Part shown: one piece after another, positions 43,423 through 54,450 of the stretch | How positions within the stretch are numbered: the stretch's first letter is position 1 | Layout: every line of letters starts with the position of its first letter | DNA from: Pyropia haitanensis | Lineage: Eukaryota; Rhodophyta; Bangiophyceae; Bangiales; Bangiaceae | Direction: 5' to 3' | Assembly: GCA_008729055.1 (NCBI GenBank) | Contig: SDUX01000008.1 | Coordinates: 2,914,001 to 2,978,000, forward strand | DNA: 64,000 nucleotides | Translations under genes and position numbers: made by a program | Notes under the pieces: generated by a model | Database searches by the model: none | Told to the model about the DNA's origin: nothing | What the model saw: only the letters and a program-made list of their open reading frames with translations

Positions 43423-44157
43423 TCACTCCTTGGCTGCAAACGATACACCACACCCACACCCCGCCTCTGCATTGTCATTGTCACGAACGCAAAAGGCCTG
43501 CCGCACCAGGTTCTCCTCCCAGTCCACCACGGCACCACGCACATAGGGAAGGGAGAGGGCGTCCACCACCAGTGTTGCCCCATTCTCAGCCACAATCACG
43601 GTATCCTCCACGTCCTCGTCTTCCTCGTCGACTCCTCTGGATGGCTCTGCCACCTTCCCCTCACCCACCGCCCCGCCGTCGGCACCTTCCAATGAAAATT
43701 GGTATACAAGGCCCGCGCAGCCGCCACCATCCACCGACAGGCGCAGCGTCGGTGGACTCGCCGCGCCATCACCATTGCCGCCAACCCGGGCGCCGAGCTC
43801 ACCCAAACGCGCCGCCGCCGATGCCGACAGCCGTACAGGCGGCGCGGACACCGCCGACGACACGTCACCCCCATCGGCCGGCCGGGTCTCCACGGTCACC
43901 AGGATGGGGGCGTCACGAATGCGGCCCGCAGCACCATTCGGGGTGACAGGCGGCGCCGCGGCGGGAGGTGGGGGGGGCGCACCCACCGGCACCGTCACGG
44001 CAGCCGGGGGGCGGGCGGCGGCAGCGGTGGCGAGACACGATGCTGCCCAGGCGGCGGGGGGAGCGGTGGCACGAAGTGGACCAGGACGGCCCATCCGGCC
44101 ACCACAGTGGGTACGTAGAAGCGCGACAAGCGGCCTGGTAAAGCCTGGTGGAGGCAT
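43423..44157 (-). CDS. ISCA: A-type iron-sulfur carrier (ISCA/HesB family)
   Basis: Intronless, 244 residues. The family fold is at about 107-244: VRLSASAAARLGEL, LRLSVDGGGCAGLVYQFSLE with Cys147, VIVAENGATLVVDALSLPYV, VVDWEENLVRQAFCV, and a C-terminal AEAGCGCGVSFA with Cys234 and Cys236. The three cysteines that bind an Fe-S cluster are all present. The sequence is closest in style to the ISCA2 branch, which matures mitochondrial 4Fe-4S proteins. Residues 1-45 (MPPPGFTRPLVALLRTH...) are basic and fit a mitochondrial targeting peptide. An acidic insert (GVDEEDEDVED) separates the first Cys from the rest. The frame extends upstream to 44409, but the presequence-like start at 44157 is preferred. 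Confidence 0.93.
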   Translation of the reverse strand: MPPPGFTRPLVALLRTHCGGRMGRPGPLRATAPPAAWAASCLATAAAARPPAAVTVPVGAPPPPPAAAPPVTPNGAAGRIRDAPILVTVETRPADGGDVSSAVSAPPVRLSASAAARLGELGARVGGNGDGAASPPTLRLSVDGGGCAGLVYQFSLEGADGGAVGEGKVAEPSRGVDEEDEDVEDTVIVAENGATLVVDALSLPYVRGAVVDWEENLVRQAFCVRDNDNAEAGCGCGVSFAAKE

Positions 44158-45084
44158 GGTAAGGCCACTCAGAGACAGAGGATGAGGAGAGGCCAGACCA
44201 AAGGAAAAGGCATGCCCCTCCCTGCGGGTGGTGATACGGGCGGGCGTCGACGTGCCCGCCGCGGTGGAGGTGGCTTGGCGGGCCGAGAGGGTTGCAGCGC
44301 GCACGTAGTAGGAAACGAAGAAAGTGTGGCCCAGCCGTGTAGAAAGCAAGAAAGACAAGACGGGGGAGAAACGGGGTTGGACACGGAGGCGTATGCACAG
44401 CACCTCCACGCCAGTCTCTTACATCCACAAAGTGGTCGTTGTTCTGGTCCGTCGGTACAAGTACCTGAGAATAAGCCGTTCGTTTGTGACTACATCGATT
44501 ACGCGCTGGAACAAGTACATGTATCATCTTCACGCCAAACCGGACAGAACCTCCGGACGGTATGTACAATACACAGAGATGGTCAGGTGTGGCCGTTGGT
44601 GTTCACCACTACAGCTGCAGCTGACCATCGGACGAGACCGCTCCCTTCCAGCCTATTTATCACACTTGCTGAGCCGCCGACCCCGTCTCGTCCAGGACCC
44701 TCCTTGACAACAGCAGCGACGGACCAGTAACGCCTAGATTGTTGCCACCCGTCGTTGAGGCCTCCCCAGCTGATGCAAAAGGGGGGGTGCCAGCCGACGG
44801 GGTGCGGACATTTGCTATGGCGACGACGGCCGTCCAGGTGGCGGCCGGCTCCAAGTGTCCATGCAGCCGACGTGCAGCACTGAGACCGTAGTGCGGGTCA
44901 TGACGCACCGTCGCCTGCTGTCACAGGCGACGTGCACGACAAAGAAGACGTCAACGCTGGTGTGGATGAAAGTCTGGGAAGCCAGAGAACGGTCGGCATG
45001 GCACTAACCACAGTACATACACCCCCCCCCATAGAACCCGGGAACTCCACCCCCCCGCCCCACACTAACCTCGCTCCTCCCGCC
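44158..45084. other. Intergenic
   Basis: Upstream of the A-type carrier gene and downstream of the aminotransferase stop. 44400-44660 is AT-richer. No gene recognised. Confidence 0.45.
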
Positions 45085-46826
45085 TCATCCAGCACCCCGC
45101 AGCCGGTCGAGAACGGTCTTGATACGAGCGACACCTTCGATTACCTCTTCATCTTCCCCCACGTAGCTGAGACGCAGGTAACCCTCACCTCCGGGACCAA
45201 AGTCCGTGCCCGGCAGCACCGCCACGCGTCCTTCTTCGAGCAGCATCGACGCGAGCTCTGCGGCGGTGTAGCCAAACTTACTGAAAGCGGAAACGTTCGC
45301 CCAGACGTAAAACGCACCGCCCGGCACAGCAGCAGACACCCCCTCAATGGCGTTGAGGCCCGCCACCACCGCGTCCCGCCGACGGCGGTAGTCGGTGCGC
45401 ATCCCCTGGAGAGCAGCGTCCTCCCCGTTGGCCAGGCCGACCAGCGCTGCCACCCCTGCGTGCTGCACAAACGTGGCCGTACATCCGACGGCGTGCACCA
45501 ACAGGAGTGACATGCGGTCGGCAAGGTAGGGGGGGCAGACGGCGTAGCCAAGGCGCCACCCCGTCATCGCAAAAGTCTTGGAAAAGCCGTCAACGAGCAC
45601 CGTTCGGGCAGCCATGCCCGGGAGGGAAAGCATACTCGTGTACGGAGGCTCTCCCGGTTGGCCTTCGTATACCAGCCCCGAGTAGATCTCATCACTCAGC
45701 ACAAACGCATCGGCCTCGATGGCTACCGCCGCGACTGACTCGCAGGCGGCCCGCCCAAGAACACACCCCGTCGGGTTACCAGGCGAGTTGACGATAATTG
45801 CCACGCAACGGCCAGCCTCGCCGCGCGCAACGCGGCGCAGAGCAGAGATGTCATAGCCCACAGGCCCCACGGGCACGCGGACGGGGACACCGCCGGCCAG
45901 CGACACAGCCGCGGCATAGCTGGGGAAGCCAGGGTCGGGGATAACGACCACGTCGCCAGGCGCGCGCACGAGTGCGAGCAGCGCCAGAAGGAGCCCCGGC
46001 TTGGCGCCTGGTCCAACCACGACCTGTTCAGGGTGGACGTCAACCCCACGCGTGGACGACACGTGCGCAGCGATGGCAGCGCGGAGGGCAGGGATCCCGG
46101 CGGGGGGAGAGTACTTGGTTTCCCCCGCAGACAGGGCCGCCATCGCCGCGGCAGTAATATGGGAAGGAGTGGGGTAGGACGGTTGCCCAATCTCCAGGTG
46201 CACCACTGGGGGGCCAGGGGACTTGGCAATGTCAGCCGCGCGGGCCATCATAGCGTAAGCGCCTGAGAGGCCGATGCGTCGAGCGTTGCGGAGGCAGGTT
46301 GAGCAGGGATGTGGGAAGAAATACAACCGTCAGGAAGCTCCGAGAATGCTCACAAGGAGGTTGTCAGTCTTGTGCGGAAGAGATGCCACGGTGCCAAAGT
46401 ACGATTCACCAAGGGGAACGAAAACGGGATGACAACGTCGGCAGCACCACCGTGGCGAAGCCGGTCGTCATGACAGTAGCGCGCCAAGCACAACAGACAG
46501 AGACACCCCCGTAAGCCTTGGAGGAAAAGTCCTCGAAAGCGCAGACGATGACGCCCCCAAAATATCGAAAGCGCAGGTAGTGCCGGCCCCGCCAGCTTAC
46601 CTTCATTCTCCAGCGCCTCCACCGCTGGTGCAAAGTGATGCACCTCCACTCCCGACCGAGATACGGTCACGGGCGGCGCACCCCCTCCGCCTCCAGCCGC
46701 GTTCATCCGCAGACGGCCCATGGCGGCGGGGTGAGCGCCAGCAGCAACACTGGCGCGCCGCCGCCCCACTGAGCCGGGGCGCGCAGTCGCCGGCCAGCCA
46801 GCAACAGGCGGCGCAAATGCCGCCAT
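45085..46826 (-). CDS. Class I PLP-dependent aminotransferase
   Basis: 467 residues after splicing. Exon 1 is 46826-46601 and starts MAAFAPPVAGWPATARPGSV, a transit-peptide-like region, ending FAPAVEALENE. The intron is 46600-46263 (GTAAGC...CTCAG, phase 1). Exon 2 is 46262-45085. The junction gives …ENEGAYAMMARAADI, matching the helix before the substrate loop. Landmarks: VVHLEIGQPSYPTPSHI, VGPGAKPGLLLALLAL, IPDPGFPSYAAAV, IIVNSPGNPTGCVLGRA (Asn), VLSDEIYSGLVYEG (Asp), and the PLP lysine in VDGFSKTFAMTGWRLGY. C-terminal YLRLSYVGEDE contains the substrate-carboxylate Arg. It belongs to the aspartate/aromatic aminotransferase I-gamma-like group; the exact amino acid cannot be decided. Reading straight through from a local ATG at 46326 is the alternative. 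Confidence 0.93.
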
Positions 46827-47653
46827 CGAAAACGCTGCTCAAACAGGGATGGGGGAAAAGGCGGGGAAGAGGGTACCAGGGGGTGGGGGGTGGAGGGACA
46901 GGCGAGCGGCCGGCAGTACCGCCCGGAGTGGTAGCCGCGAGTCGCGACGAAGATGTGGCCGGGGCCAACGGTGGGGTAGAGGAGGATGGGGGCGGGGAGG
47001 GGGCCTCTGACTGGCCCGTTCAGGACGGCTGTCAGTCCAGCTGGCGGAGCGATCAGCTGCAGTTGCTCCGGGCCAATCAATGGGCAAGCTGGCCAGATGC
47101 ACCGAGGTCCACCGAGATGCACGGGGCACAGCGTGTCTCGGTCAACGCACCAAGAAACGACTCAAGCGATGGCGAGGCTGGTGGACTGCCGAGCGGGCGG
47201 GACGGCCAGCGGGTGAGCCGTCCGACGATGCGGATCCCGATCGCGGTTGGAGGCGCCGTTAAGTTGTGGGGGTGGTGCAGCGCACACGGCGTCGAATGCC
47301 GCGGGCCGTTGGCAGTCAGACCCGTTCGTGATGGACTTTCCCTTGTCCCCGGCGCATTAAACGAGCTCTGTGTGCCCACGCTGTGTGGCGGGCACGCGCG
47401 CGGACGTCCACTCGACGACCCCATGTTAGTCATGTGCTGCATGCACCCTGGCAGCTGCGCTGCGATAGCACATGTGCTCGCTTCACATCGTACCGCTACT
47501 GTTTGCATCGTTACCGGTAGCACACGAGGTGCATGCGCGACGACCAGTTTTACCGGTTGTCTTCGATGTAGCTGTTCCAAGAGAGCGTTGTGCCCGAGGC
47601 TTTTTCGCCACCTGCCTGTGCAAAAAGATGCTTCAAGATGTCATAGCAAAAAG
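46827..47653. other. Intergenic
   Basis: Between the aminotransferase start and the tRNA gene. No gene recognised. 46850-46990 is G-rich on the plus strand and so C-rich toward the aminotransferase. 47640-47653 holds the tRNA terminator. Confidence 0.45.
47648..47652 (-). terminator. RNA polymerase III terminator of tRNA-Thr
   Basis: On the minus strand five T residues follow the tRNA 3' end within two bases of the discriminator, the standard Pol III stop. Confidence 0.85.
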
Positions 47654-47725
47654 AGGCACAACTGGGATTCGAACCCAGGATCTTATCATTACGAGTGACA
47701 CGCTTTACCCCTAAGCCATTGCGCC
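47654..47725 (-). tRNA. trnT-CGU: tRNA-Thr (anticodon CGU)
   Basis: 72 nt including the discriminator, no intron. Acceptor stem GGCGCAA pairs with TTGTGCC (one G-U). D arm GCTT/AAGC with loop AGGGGTA. Anticodon stem TGTCA/TGATA with loop CTCGTAA, giving anticodon CGT that reads ACG. T arm CTGGG/CCCAG with loop TTCGAAT. Discriminator T. No encoded CCA. Internal A box (TGGCTTAGGGG) and B box (GGTTCGAATCC) are present. ACG is a favoured codon type in so GC-rich a genome. Confidence 0.97.
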
Positions 47726-49558
47726 TGCTATGCTCAAATTGATGTTGTGCACAAATATAAATAAAATGTGAAGTTGACAAGCGAGGAGCGCGTGCTATGT
47801 TCACCGTAGTCGTCGACCGTAGCTTAAGGAGAAAGCAAACGAAAAGCAGAGGGCGCCACGAAGAGAAGCTCAGCGCTTGAAAGCGCTCTCCAGAGACTCC
47901 AAAGCCGGGTCTGGATCCATCGCTGCAGGAATTGCGAAGCACGTGCTCAGACAAGGCATGCGCTGATTGCCGCGAGCGTGATTCTCGCAAGGGCGGTTCA
48001 TCCTGGAAGGGAAAGAGGACAGAGGCGAAGGCCGATGACGTCGCCGACCCAAGGTGTTGGGAGAAGGGAGGAGGGGGCGTCGGTTGGGGCGGCGACGACA
48101 CACCACCGGACGCTCCGCGGGTTAGCCAAACCCTGCTGGGCCATCGACGGTGCTGCACAGGAGGAGTGGCTACTCCCGGCGGAGTGGGGAGGACGTACGC
48201 AGTGCTAAACCTAACATGGCGTGCTCTATGGCGCCACCCAAAGTCACTGCGCGTTGACTTTGTCGCCTCCCACGTCGCGAACGCGAGGTCCCCACCATCC
48301 CCTCTAAGCTGCCGCCCACGGGGTACGCTGCCTGTACACATCCTTTCTGGTCCACGATCAGACACCCTCTGGGCCGTGTGCCTGGCTGGCGCCGCGGGCG
48401 TGGCGGCGGGCCGGGCCTACGAGAGGGCGCGGCGGGGATGCCTCGTGCCGCCGCCCCCTGAGACGTCGATGACAAGGCGGGGGTGGGGGAAGAGTACCCA
48501 GAACAATTCAGTCCCGGTTCCACGTGTCAACTACGACGCTTGTCGCGGCCGTCGACCAAAGCGTGCCGTGCGGAGGATGCGCCGGCGACCTGATGCCGAT
48601 CGTCGCGCCCCGCTTGCACTTTGCCTGCGTGGGTGTGCGCTGTACGTACACTTTGGCGCGCTCCGGCAGACGGCGGCATCCCCTGCGCTTCGCCGCGGCC
48701 CCACTTCCTCTGTCCCCCCCGTCACAGTGGATGGATGCACGCGGATGCAGCCGTCGACCTGTCCCCCTCCGCGGGCGGGCCGCGGGGGTCTTTCGCGCTT
48801 GCCCGACCACCCGTTCACCCCCCCACCCTCCTTCGGTCCCGCCCGCGTCGACAAATGCGGACGGCCCCCACCGCACAGCCCGCCGCGGCGGGGTGGGGAC
48901 AGCCGCCGCGGCGCCGCCGCGGCCGCGCGCTTTGCCCCGTCGCCCCACCTCCACCCCCACCGCCACCACCGCCACTGCCGTTGCCGCCGTAGCAGCCGCC
49001 GCCGCCCACCCGCAGCAGACTCTACTGGCAGCGGCAGCAGCGGCGTGCAATAGTAGTGGTCCCCTCGCCCCCCCCTCGTGTCGCTTCCTCCACCTCTCGC
49101 CGGCACCCCCTTCTTTTTCTGTTGCTCATGCGCCAAGTGCAAATCCAGCGAGTCGCCGCAGCCGCCGCCGCCGCCGCCGCCGCCGCCGCGCCGGTCGAGG
49201 GGGGTGCGCGGGCTGCCGCTGCCGCGGAGTGGGGCAGTCGCGGCTAACGTGACCGCTGTGTGGCGTCCAGGTGCAGGCGGCCACCCCCGTGGCGGCTGAC
49301 GGCCGCCGGCGGCCACCTTAAATGGCTGTGGCGGCGGGCGCGGCGGTGGCCGCAGCGAACGTCGTCGCCCACCCGCCCCCACAGCCGTCCTCCCGCACGT
49401 TGCTCGCGCGGCTGCTGGTGCAGCTCCTAATCCACGACGTTGTGGTAACCGCCATCGCCACCGCCGCCGCCGCCCCGCTGGGCTGACGGTCGCTGTGGGG
49501 CGGCCGGAAGGGGCGGTGGCGTCGGCGGGTTGCAGCGCCGACGGCGGCAGCTGCGGCG
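47726..49558. other. Intergenic
   Basis: About 1.8 kb upstream of the peroxidase gene. 47726-47850 is AT-rich. Otherwise GC-rich, with no supported gene. A (GCC)n tract lies at 49160-49190. Confidence 0.45.
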
Positions 49559-52180
49559 ATGGCGGTAGCGGTGTCGGCTGGGCGCCCCGCCCGCCCGCCG
49601 CGGTTGGCGGCGGCGGCGGTGGCGGCGGTGGTGGTTGCAGCGGTGGTGGCCACGGCGACAGCAAAGGAGGCGGGGGTGACGTTGTCGTCTGTGGCGGCGG
49701 CGCCGTCGGAGGCGACAGCATCGGTGACGGCGGCTGCGGCGGCGGCGGCGGCTGGTGGGCTGTCTGGGTGGCCGTCGACGGGGGAGGCTGTGGCCAACGC
49801 GACGGGTGTGCTTGTGCCCCCCCCCCGCACTATCGTGGCTCGCAGCAGCCGGCAGGCGGCGGCGGCGCGCCATCGCGGCAACCCCCTCCTGGTCGCCACC
49901 GCCACGCTCGGCACGCCCTACGCCGTCGTTGCCGCCGACGTGGTCGACGCTGGCACGCTCATCGACGCGGCCTTCCCCCTTCTCGTCGCCGACGCGGCGC
50001 TCGTGTCCCCGCCGCACGCCGCGTACGGGCGGCCCGCACCGCCCGTCTACGCGCTGACCACCGTCAAGGGGGGGACGCTGCTTGTGGGGGTGTGGCGCGT
50101 GGCGCGCCGCCGCTCGGTGGTGGCCGTGACGCTGCGGCTGGTGGCGCCCGGCACGGCGACCGCCAAAGAAGCCACCGCGGCCGCCGCCGCCACCGGCGGG
50201 GAGGCCGCCACGGCCGCCGCGGCGGCGGCGCGCACGGCAGTGGCGCGGCACGGCGTGACACTCCGGCTGGTTGCGTGGCAGCCGCGGCGGCCGACAGGCG
50301 GCCGCCGCGGGCGGCGGGAGCACGCCGCGGCCGGCTGTCGCGTGCGCGTGCAGGGGCTGCCCCCGCGAGGCGGTGCCGAAGATGACGCGGCGGCCACGGC
50401 CCACTTCCTCGCCGTCACTGTGGAGGGGATGGTGACCGCGCTCGGCCGCCGCTACCACCGCACCGACTGTGAGAGCGTGTACCGGTCGTTCGACGGGGGG
50501 TGCAATAACCTAGCCGACAACGCCATGGGCGCCACCGCGACGGACATGCGGCGGCTGCCGGCGGGGAGTGCCGCCACCGAAGACGACGGCGACGACGACG
50601 AACAAGACGGGCCCGCCGGCGCAGGCCGCCCGTCGGCGCGGGCCATCTCCAACGCCCTGTCTGCGGGCGCCGCCGCCGCGACGGAGCCGCCGCGCAGCGC
50701 GCGGCGGCTCAACGACCTGACCTGGGTGTTTGCGCAGTCGCTCGACCACGACCTGTCCCACTCGGGCGCGCCCGCGACGGGCCCCTACGCGGTGCCGATG
50801 CCCATCCCCGTGCCCGCCAACGATCCGGTCTTTGAGGGCGGCGCCGCGCTGCGCTTCTTCCGCACCTACCGCGCCCGGCGGCCGCGGCCACCCGGCGGCC
50901 GCGGCCGCCGCCGCCGTGGCGGGCACGCGAGGTGGGCTGACCCGCCGGCGGGGGTGGTACCCAACGAGCTGACCTCCTGGATCGACGCGTCACACGTGTA
51001 CGGTGGCGACCGCGTCCGCGCGGCGGCGCTGCGGACGGGGACTGGCGGCCGGCTGGCGTCGTCGGGCCCCGGCGGGCGGTACCTGCCGCTCAACGGGCGC
51101 GGACCCGGCCGGGTGGGCGTCGACCTGGAAGTCGCGTCGGCAGGCCCCCCCACGGCGGAGCAGGTCGTCGCGGGCGACGGGCGGGCGGGGGAGAACGTGC
51201 TCCTCACCGCCTTCCACACCGTCTGGCTCCGCGCCCACAACCGGTGGGCCGACGCGATCGCCGCGGCGCTGCCGGTGGGCACCCCGGACAAGGACGAGGC
51301 GGCGTACCAGCTGGCGCGCAAGGCGGTCGGTGCGGCGCAGGCCAAAATTACGTACGAAGAGTGGCTGCCGGCACTTCTCGGCAGAGCCGCCGCGCCGTGC
51401 GGCACGGCCGCCTACAACGCGTCGGTTGACGGCCGCGTGGGTGTCTTCTTCTCCACCGCCGCGTTCCGCGTCGGCCACACCCTCGTCAGCGACCGCCTCG
51501 CCCGCCGCGACGCGGCCGGCCGGCCGCTGCCGTCGCTGCCGCTGGCCGCCACCTTCTTCCGCCCACCCGCCTTCCTCGACTCGCCCGCCGCGGGGGTGGA
51601 CGCGCTCCTCCGCGGCGCGGCGGCGCAGGTGGCGGGCGAGGTCGACGTGCGCATCGTGCCGGCGCTGCGGGACTTGCTCTTTGCGCAGGTGTCCGGTCGC
51701 CGTGTCGGCACCGACCTGTTTGCGCTCAACATCCAGCGGGGGCGGGACCACCGGCTGCCGTCGTACAATGCCGCGCGGGCGGCCTACGGCCTCCGCCCCG
51801 CCGCGACGTTTAGCGACATTACCGCCGACGCCGCGACCGCCGGCCGCCTCGCGGCGGCGTATGCCGGCGACGTGGCCGCCGTCGACGCGTTTGTGGGCGG
51901 CCTCGCCGAGGACCACGCGCCCGGCGGGAGCGTCGGCCCGCTCTTTGCCGCCGCCCTCGTCGACCAGTTCACGCGGCTCGCCGCCGCGGACCGCTTCTTC
52001 TACGCCCGGCCTGGCGCGGCGTTTCCGGCGGAGCTGATCGCGGCAGTGCCGGAGCTGGGGCGCCTGGCGCGGGGGGGGCAGTGGGGGCTCGCGGACCTGC
52101 TCGTCGCGACGACGGGGGTGACGCGGACGGCGCTGCCGCGGGGGGGGATCTTCTTTGCAGACCCCCCGCCGGCGGCGTGA
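49559..52180 (+). CDS. Secreted animal-type haem peroxidase
   Basis: Intronless, 873 residues, in the peroxidase-cyclooxygenase superfamily (myeloperoxidase/peroxinectin relatives). It oxidises halides or phenolics with H2O2. The N-terminus (LAAAAVAAVVVAAVVATATA) is a signal peptide. An N-terminal region of about 290 residues without known domain follows. Catalytic part: YRSFDGGCNNLADNAMGAT, RPSARAISNALSAG, WVFAQSLDHDLSHSG with distal His397, VPNELTSWIDASHVYGG, AGENVLLTAFHTVWLRAHNR, AQAKITYEEWLPALLG, FFSTAAFRVGHTLVSDRL with proximal His640, and FALNIQRGRDHRLPSYN. The 243-residue spacing of the two histidines matches the family. Asp396 beside the distal His fits the haem-linking or calcium site. 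A low-complexity acidic insert (EDDGDDDEQDG) sits before the catalytic core. Confidence 0.95.
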   Translation: MAVAVSAGRPARPPRLAAAAVAAVVVAAVVATATAKEAGVTLSSVAAAPSEATASVTAAAAAAAAGGLSGWPSTGEAVANATGVLVPPPRTIVARSSRQAAAARHRGNPLLVATATLGTPYAVVAADVVDAGTLIDAAFPLLVADAALVSPPHAAYGRPAPPVYALTTVKGGTLLVGVWRVARRRSVVAVTLRLVAPGTATAKEATAAAAATGGEAATAAAAAARTAVARHGVTLRLVAWQPRRPTGGRRGRREHAAAGCRVRVQGLPPRGGAEDDAAATAHFLAVTVEGMVTALGRRYHRTDCESVYRSFDGGCNNLADNAMGATATDMRRLPAGSAATEDDGDDDEQDGPAGAGRPSARAISNALSAGAAAATEPPRSARRLNDLTWVFAQSLDHDLSHSGAPATGPYAVPMPIPVPANDPVFEGGAALRFFRTYRARRPRPPGGRGRRRRGGHARWADPPAGVVPNELTSWIDASHVYGGDRVRAAALRTGTGGRLASSGPGGRYLPLNGRGPGRVGVDLEVASAGPPTAEQVVAGDGRAGENVLLTAFHTVWLRAHNRWADAIAAALPVGTPDKDEAAYQLARKAVGAAQAKITYEEWLPALLGRAAAPCGTAAYNASVDGRVGVFFSTAAFRVGHTLVSDRLARRDAAGRPLPSLPLAATFFRPPAFLDSPAAGVDALLRGAAAQVAGEVDVRIVPALRDLLFAQVSGRRVGTDLFALNIQRGRDHRLPSYNAARAAYGLRPAATFSDITADAATAGRLAAAYAGDVAAVDAFVGGLAEDHAPGGSVGPLFAAALVDQFTRLAAADRFFYARPGAAFPAELIAAVPELGRLARGGQWGLADLLVATTGVTRTALPRGGIFFADPPPAA

Positions 52181-53414
52181 GCGGTGGGGGGGAGGGGGAG
52201 GCGAAGGCGGGGAGTGGGGAGGGAGCATGAAGTGAGGGGATGGGCAGGGGGATGAGATGGGGGGATGGGATGGGGGGATAGAGAGGGCTGAGAGGGAGGG
52301 AGGGGGGGTGCCGCGGCACACGCCGCCGCGCCCCGAGCGGTGCGCGCCGGGCAGTCGCGTCGCGGGGACCGCCCCGCGCCGCGGCCGCACCACCCGTCGC
52401 CGGCAGCCGATAGCAAGCAGTTCATGGCGCTCCAGGTGCATGAACCACCCCGTGTGCTGACGAGTCCGCACCATCGTGGCCACGTGCCGCCCCAGAACCC
52501 CGCCCGGCGGTGGAGCTGGAAAAGGAGGCGGCGGCGGCGGGCACGCGGTCGCCAAGTCCAACTTGGGCTATTGCTACGGGGTGGGACTGGGGGTTGCCAA
52601 GAACGAGAAGCGGGCGGTGGGGCCGTACCAGGAGACGGCGGCGGCGGGCCATGCGCACGCCAAGCACGAGTTGGGCTCTTGCTCCGCGAAAGGACTCGGG
52701 GCGGCCGAGGACCAGAAGCGGGCTGCTTGACTCAAGAAGAGTGCAGAGGCGCAGCGCCATTCGCACCAGCCCCCGAGCCGCGGCCGTCTGCGCGCGCACG
52801 GAACGAGGCACGCGCCCACCAGCGGCCGTTGCCGCCCCGGCGGGGGGGGACGCGGACCGGCTGGCGTGTGCGTGTCACTACCCCGCGGGGGGGGCGTGGG
52901 AGGTTGGCGAGCCGTCGGTGATGGAGGGGGTGCGCCCGAGACGCGGGGGGCCCACCCACCTTGCCGCGCGTGTCGGTGGCTGACGACAACTGTCCTCGGC
53001 AGGTCTGCGAGCCTGGCCAGGTGTCGGTGGTGTATGGTGGGAGTTGGACACCGGGGATGGTCGCAGCGAGCGTGGGCCTACAGGGTGGGGGCGGCGTGTC
53101 GGTGCTGCCGGTCGCCGCCGCCGCCATAGGGAGTTGCGGCTACAAGCCAAGGGGAGGGGGAAAACGGAGGTGGCGCGGGCCCAGGCGTGGGTGACAAGAA
53201 GGGAAAGGGGGGCGGGGGGGGGGGGAAGGGGGAAGCACGCCCCAGCCGCAAGGCCCACCGCGGCTGCCTGCGGCCACCGCCCGCACCGCGCCCAGCAGAC
53301 CGACGGCGGGGCGGCACGCGGCGGCGGCAGCGGCGGCGCATCCCCGGCGCGCTGACGGCGGCCGGGACGAGGCGCGCACACCCAACCACCCCCCCCGCGC
53401 TGCCGTCGACGCCC
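52181..53414. other. Intergenic with a Sel1-repeat remnant
   Basis: Downstream of the peroxidase. 52181-52310 is G/A-rich. A degraded Sel1-repeat segment lies at 52500-52790. The rest has no recognisable gene. Confidence 0.45.
52500..52790 (+). pseudogene. Sel1-like repeat gene fragment, broken
   Basis: The text AVAKSNLGYCYGVGLGVAKN followed by EKRAVGPYQETAAAGHAHAK and HELGSCSAKGLGAAEDQKRA is two consecutive Sel1-like repeats (A-x2-NLGxxYxxGxGV-x-KA-x-Y-x3-AAAGH). The frame is interrupted by TGA at 52728-52730. The same frame continues with LKKSAEAQ, the expected repeat text. Upstream, VELEKEAAAAG in another frame is the end of a preceding repeat, so at least one frameshift and one stop break it. 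No signal for a start is seen. Sel1 proteins are helical scaffolds. It is a remnant unless the breaks are sequence errors. Confidence 0.65.
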
Positions 53415-53986
53415 TCACCGACGCGCCTCGTGCGCGTCAGCTCCCTCACCCAGACGCTGCCGCCGGGTTTCGCGATGCCCCCCCCTCCCCACGTCAACCT
53501 CAGCGCCCCCCCCCCCACCTCCACCCCCACCCCCCCCCCCCGCTGGCCGCGTGCCGCGTCCTCCCCCTCGCTCAGCTTGCGGAACAAAAACTCGACGGTC
53601 ATCTGGAGGCTCGCCACCTGCTCGCGGAGCCGCGTGCGGCTGCCCGCCCCCCCCCCCCCCCCCCCCCAGCCCCGCCGCGGCGTCCGCGGCGGCCGCCCGC
53701 CGCCGCGCGTCGGCCGCGTCGCGCGCGGCGAGCGCGGCGGTCGCGGCGGTGAGGCGCGCCTCCAGCTCCGCCACCCGCTCCGCCGCCGCCGCGCACGTGG
53801 CGCAGGGGGGGGGGATAGGGGGACGTCCACGACGCTGTCGGCGGAGCGGACGGGCGCGGCGGCGAGGGGGGGGGGGGGGGTGCGCGTGGGGGGGAGGGGG
53901 GGGGGGGGGGGGCGCCCGCGGGGGGCGCGGGGGGGGAAACTGGTGGGGGAGGGCGGGGGGGGGGGGGGGGGGCGCCCGTCCCACCG

Positions 53987-54022
<36 letters not shown>

Positions 54023-54417
54023 TCGCTTGCCGCCGCCCGTAGGGCGAGGTCGGGCGGCGGCGGCCGGCGGCCGGCGGCGGCGGCTGCCGTCGCGGCCGAC
54101 GGGACGGCGGCCGCGGCCGGCGACGGCGCCGCGGCGGCCGCGTCGGCCGGGCTGCGCGCCCGCAGCGGCGGCCGCCGGCGGTCGACGTGGAGCTCCAGCG
54201 ACGCCTCCCCGTCCGACGATGACAGCGGCGCGGCCGCGGCGGCCGCGTCGGCGCGGCCCGCCGCGGTCGCGGCGCGCGGCAAAAGCGCGTACGGCTCGTC
54301 CTCGTCGACAGGCGGCTGGGCGCCGCCGCGCCGCAGCCCCGACGGCGACGGCGACGTCAGCGGCACCGCCGACAGCGCGCCGTCAATGCCCTCCCGACCG
54401 CCGCCGCTGCCGCGCAT

Positions 54418-54450
<33 letters not shown>

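Noticed and set aside
47726..49558. Gene upstream of the peroxidase
   Set aside because: Several open frames exist on both strands but all are Arg/Pro/Gly-rich without motifs.
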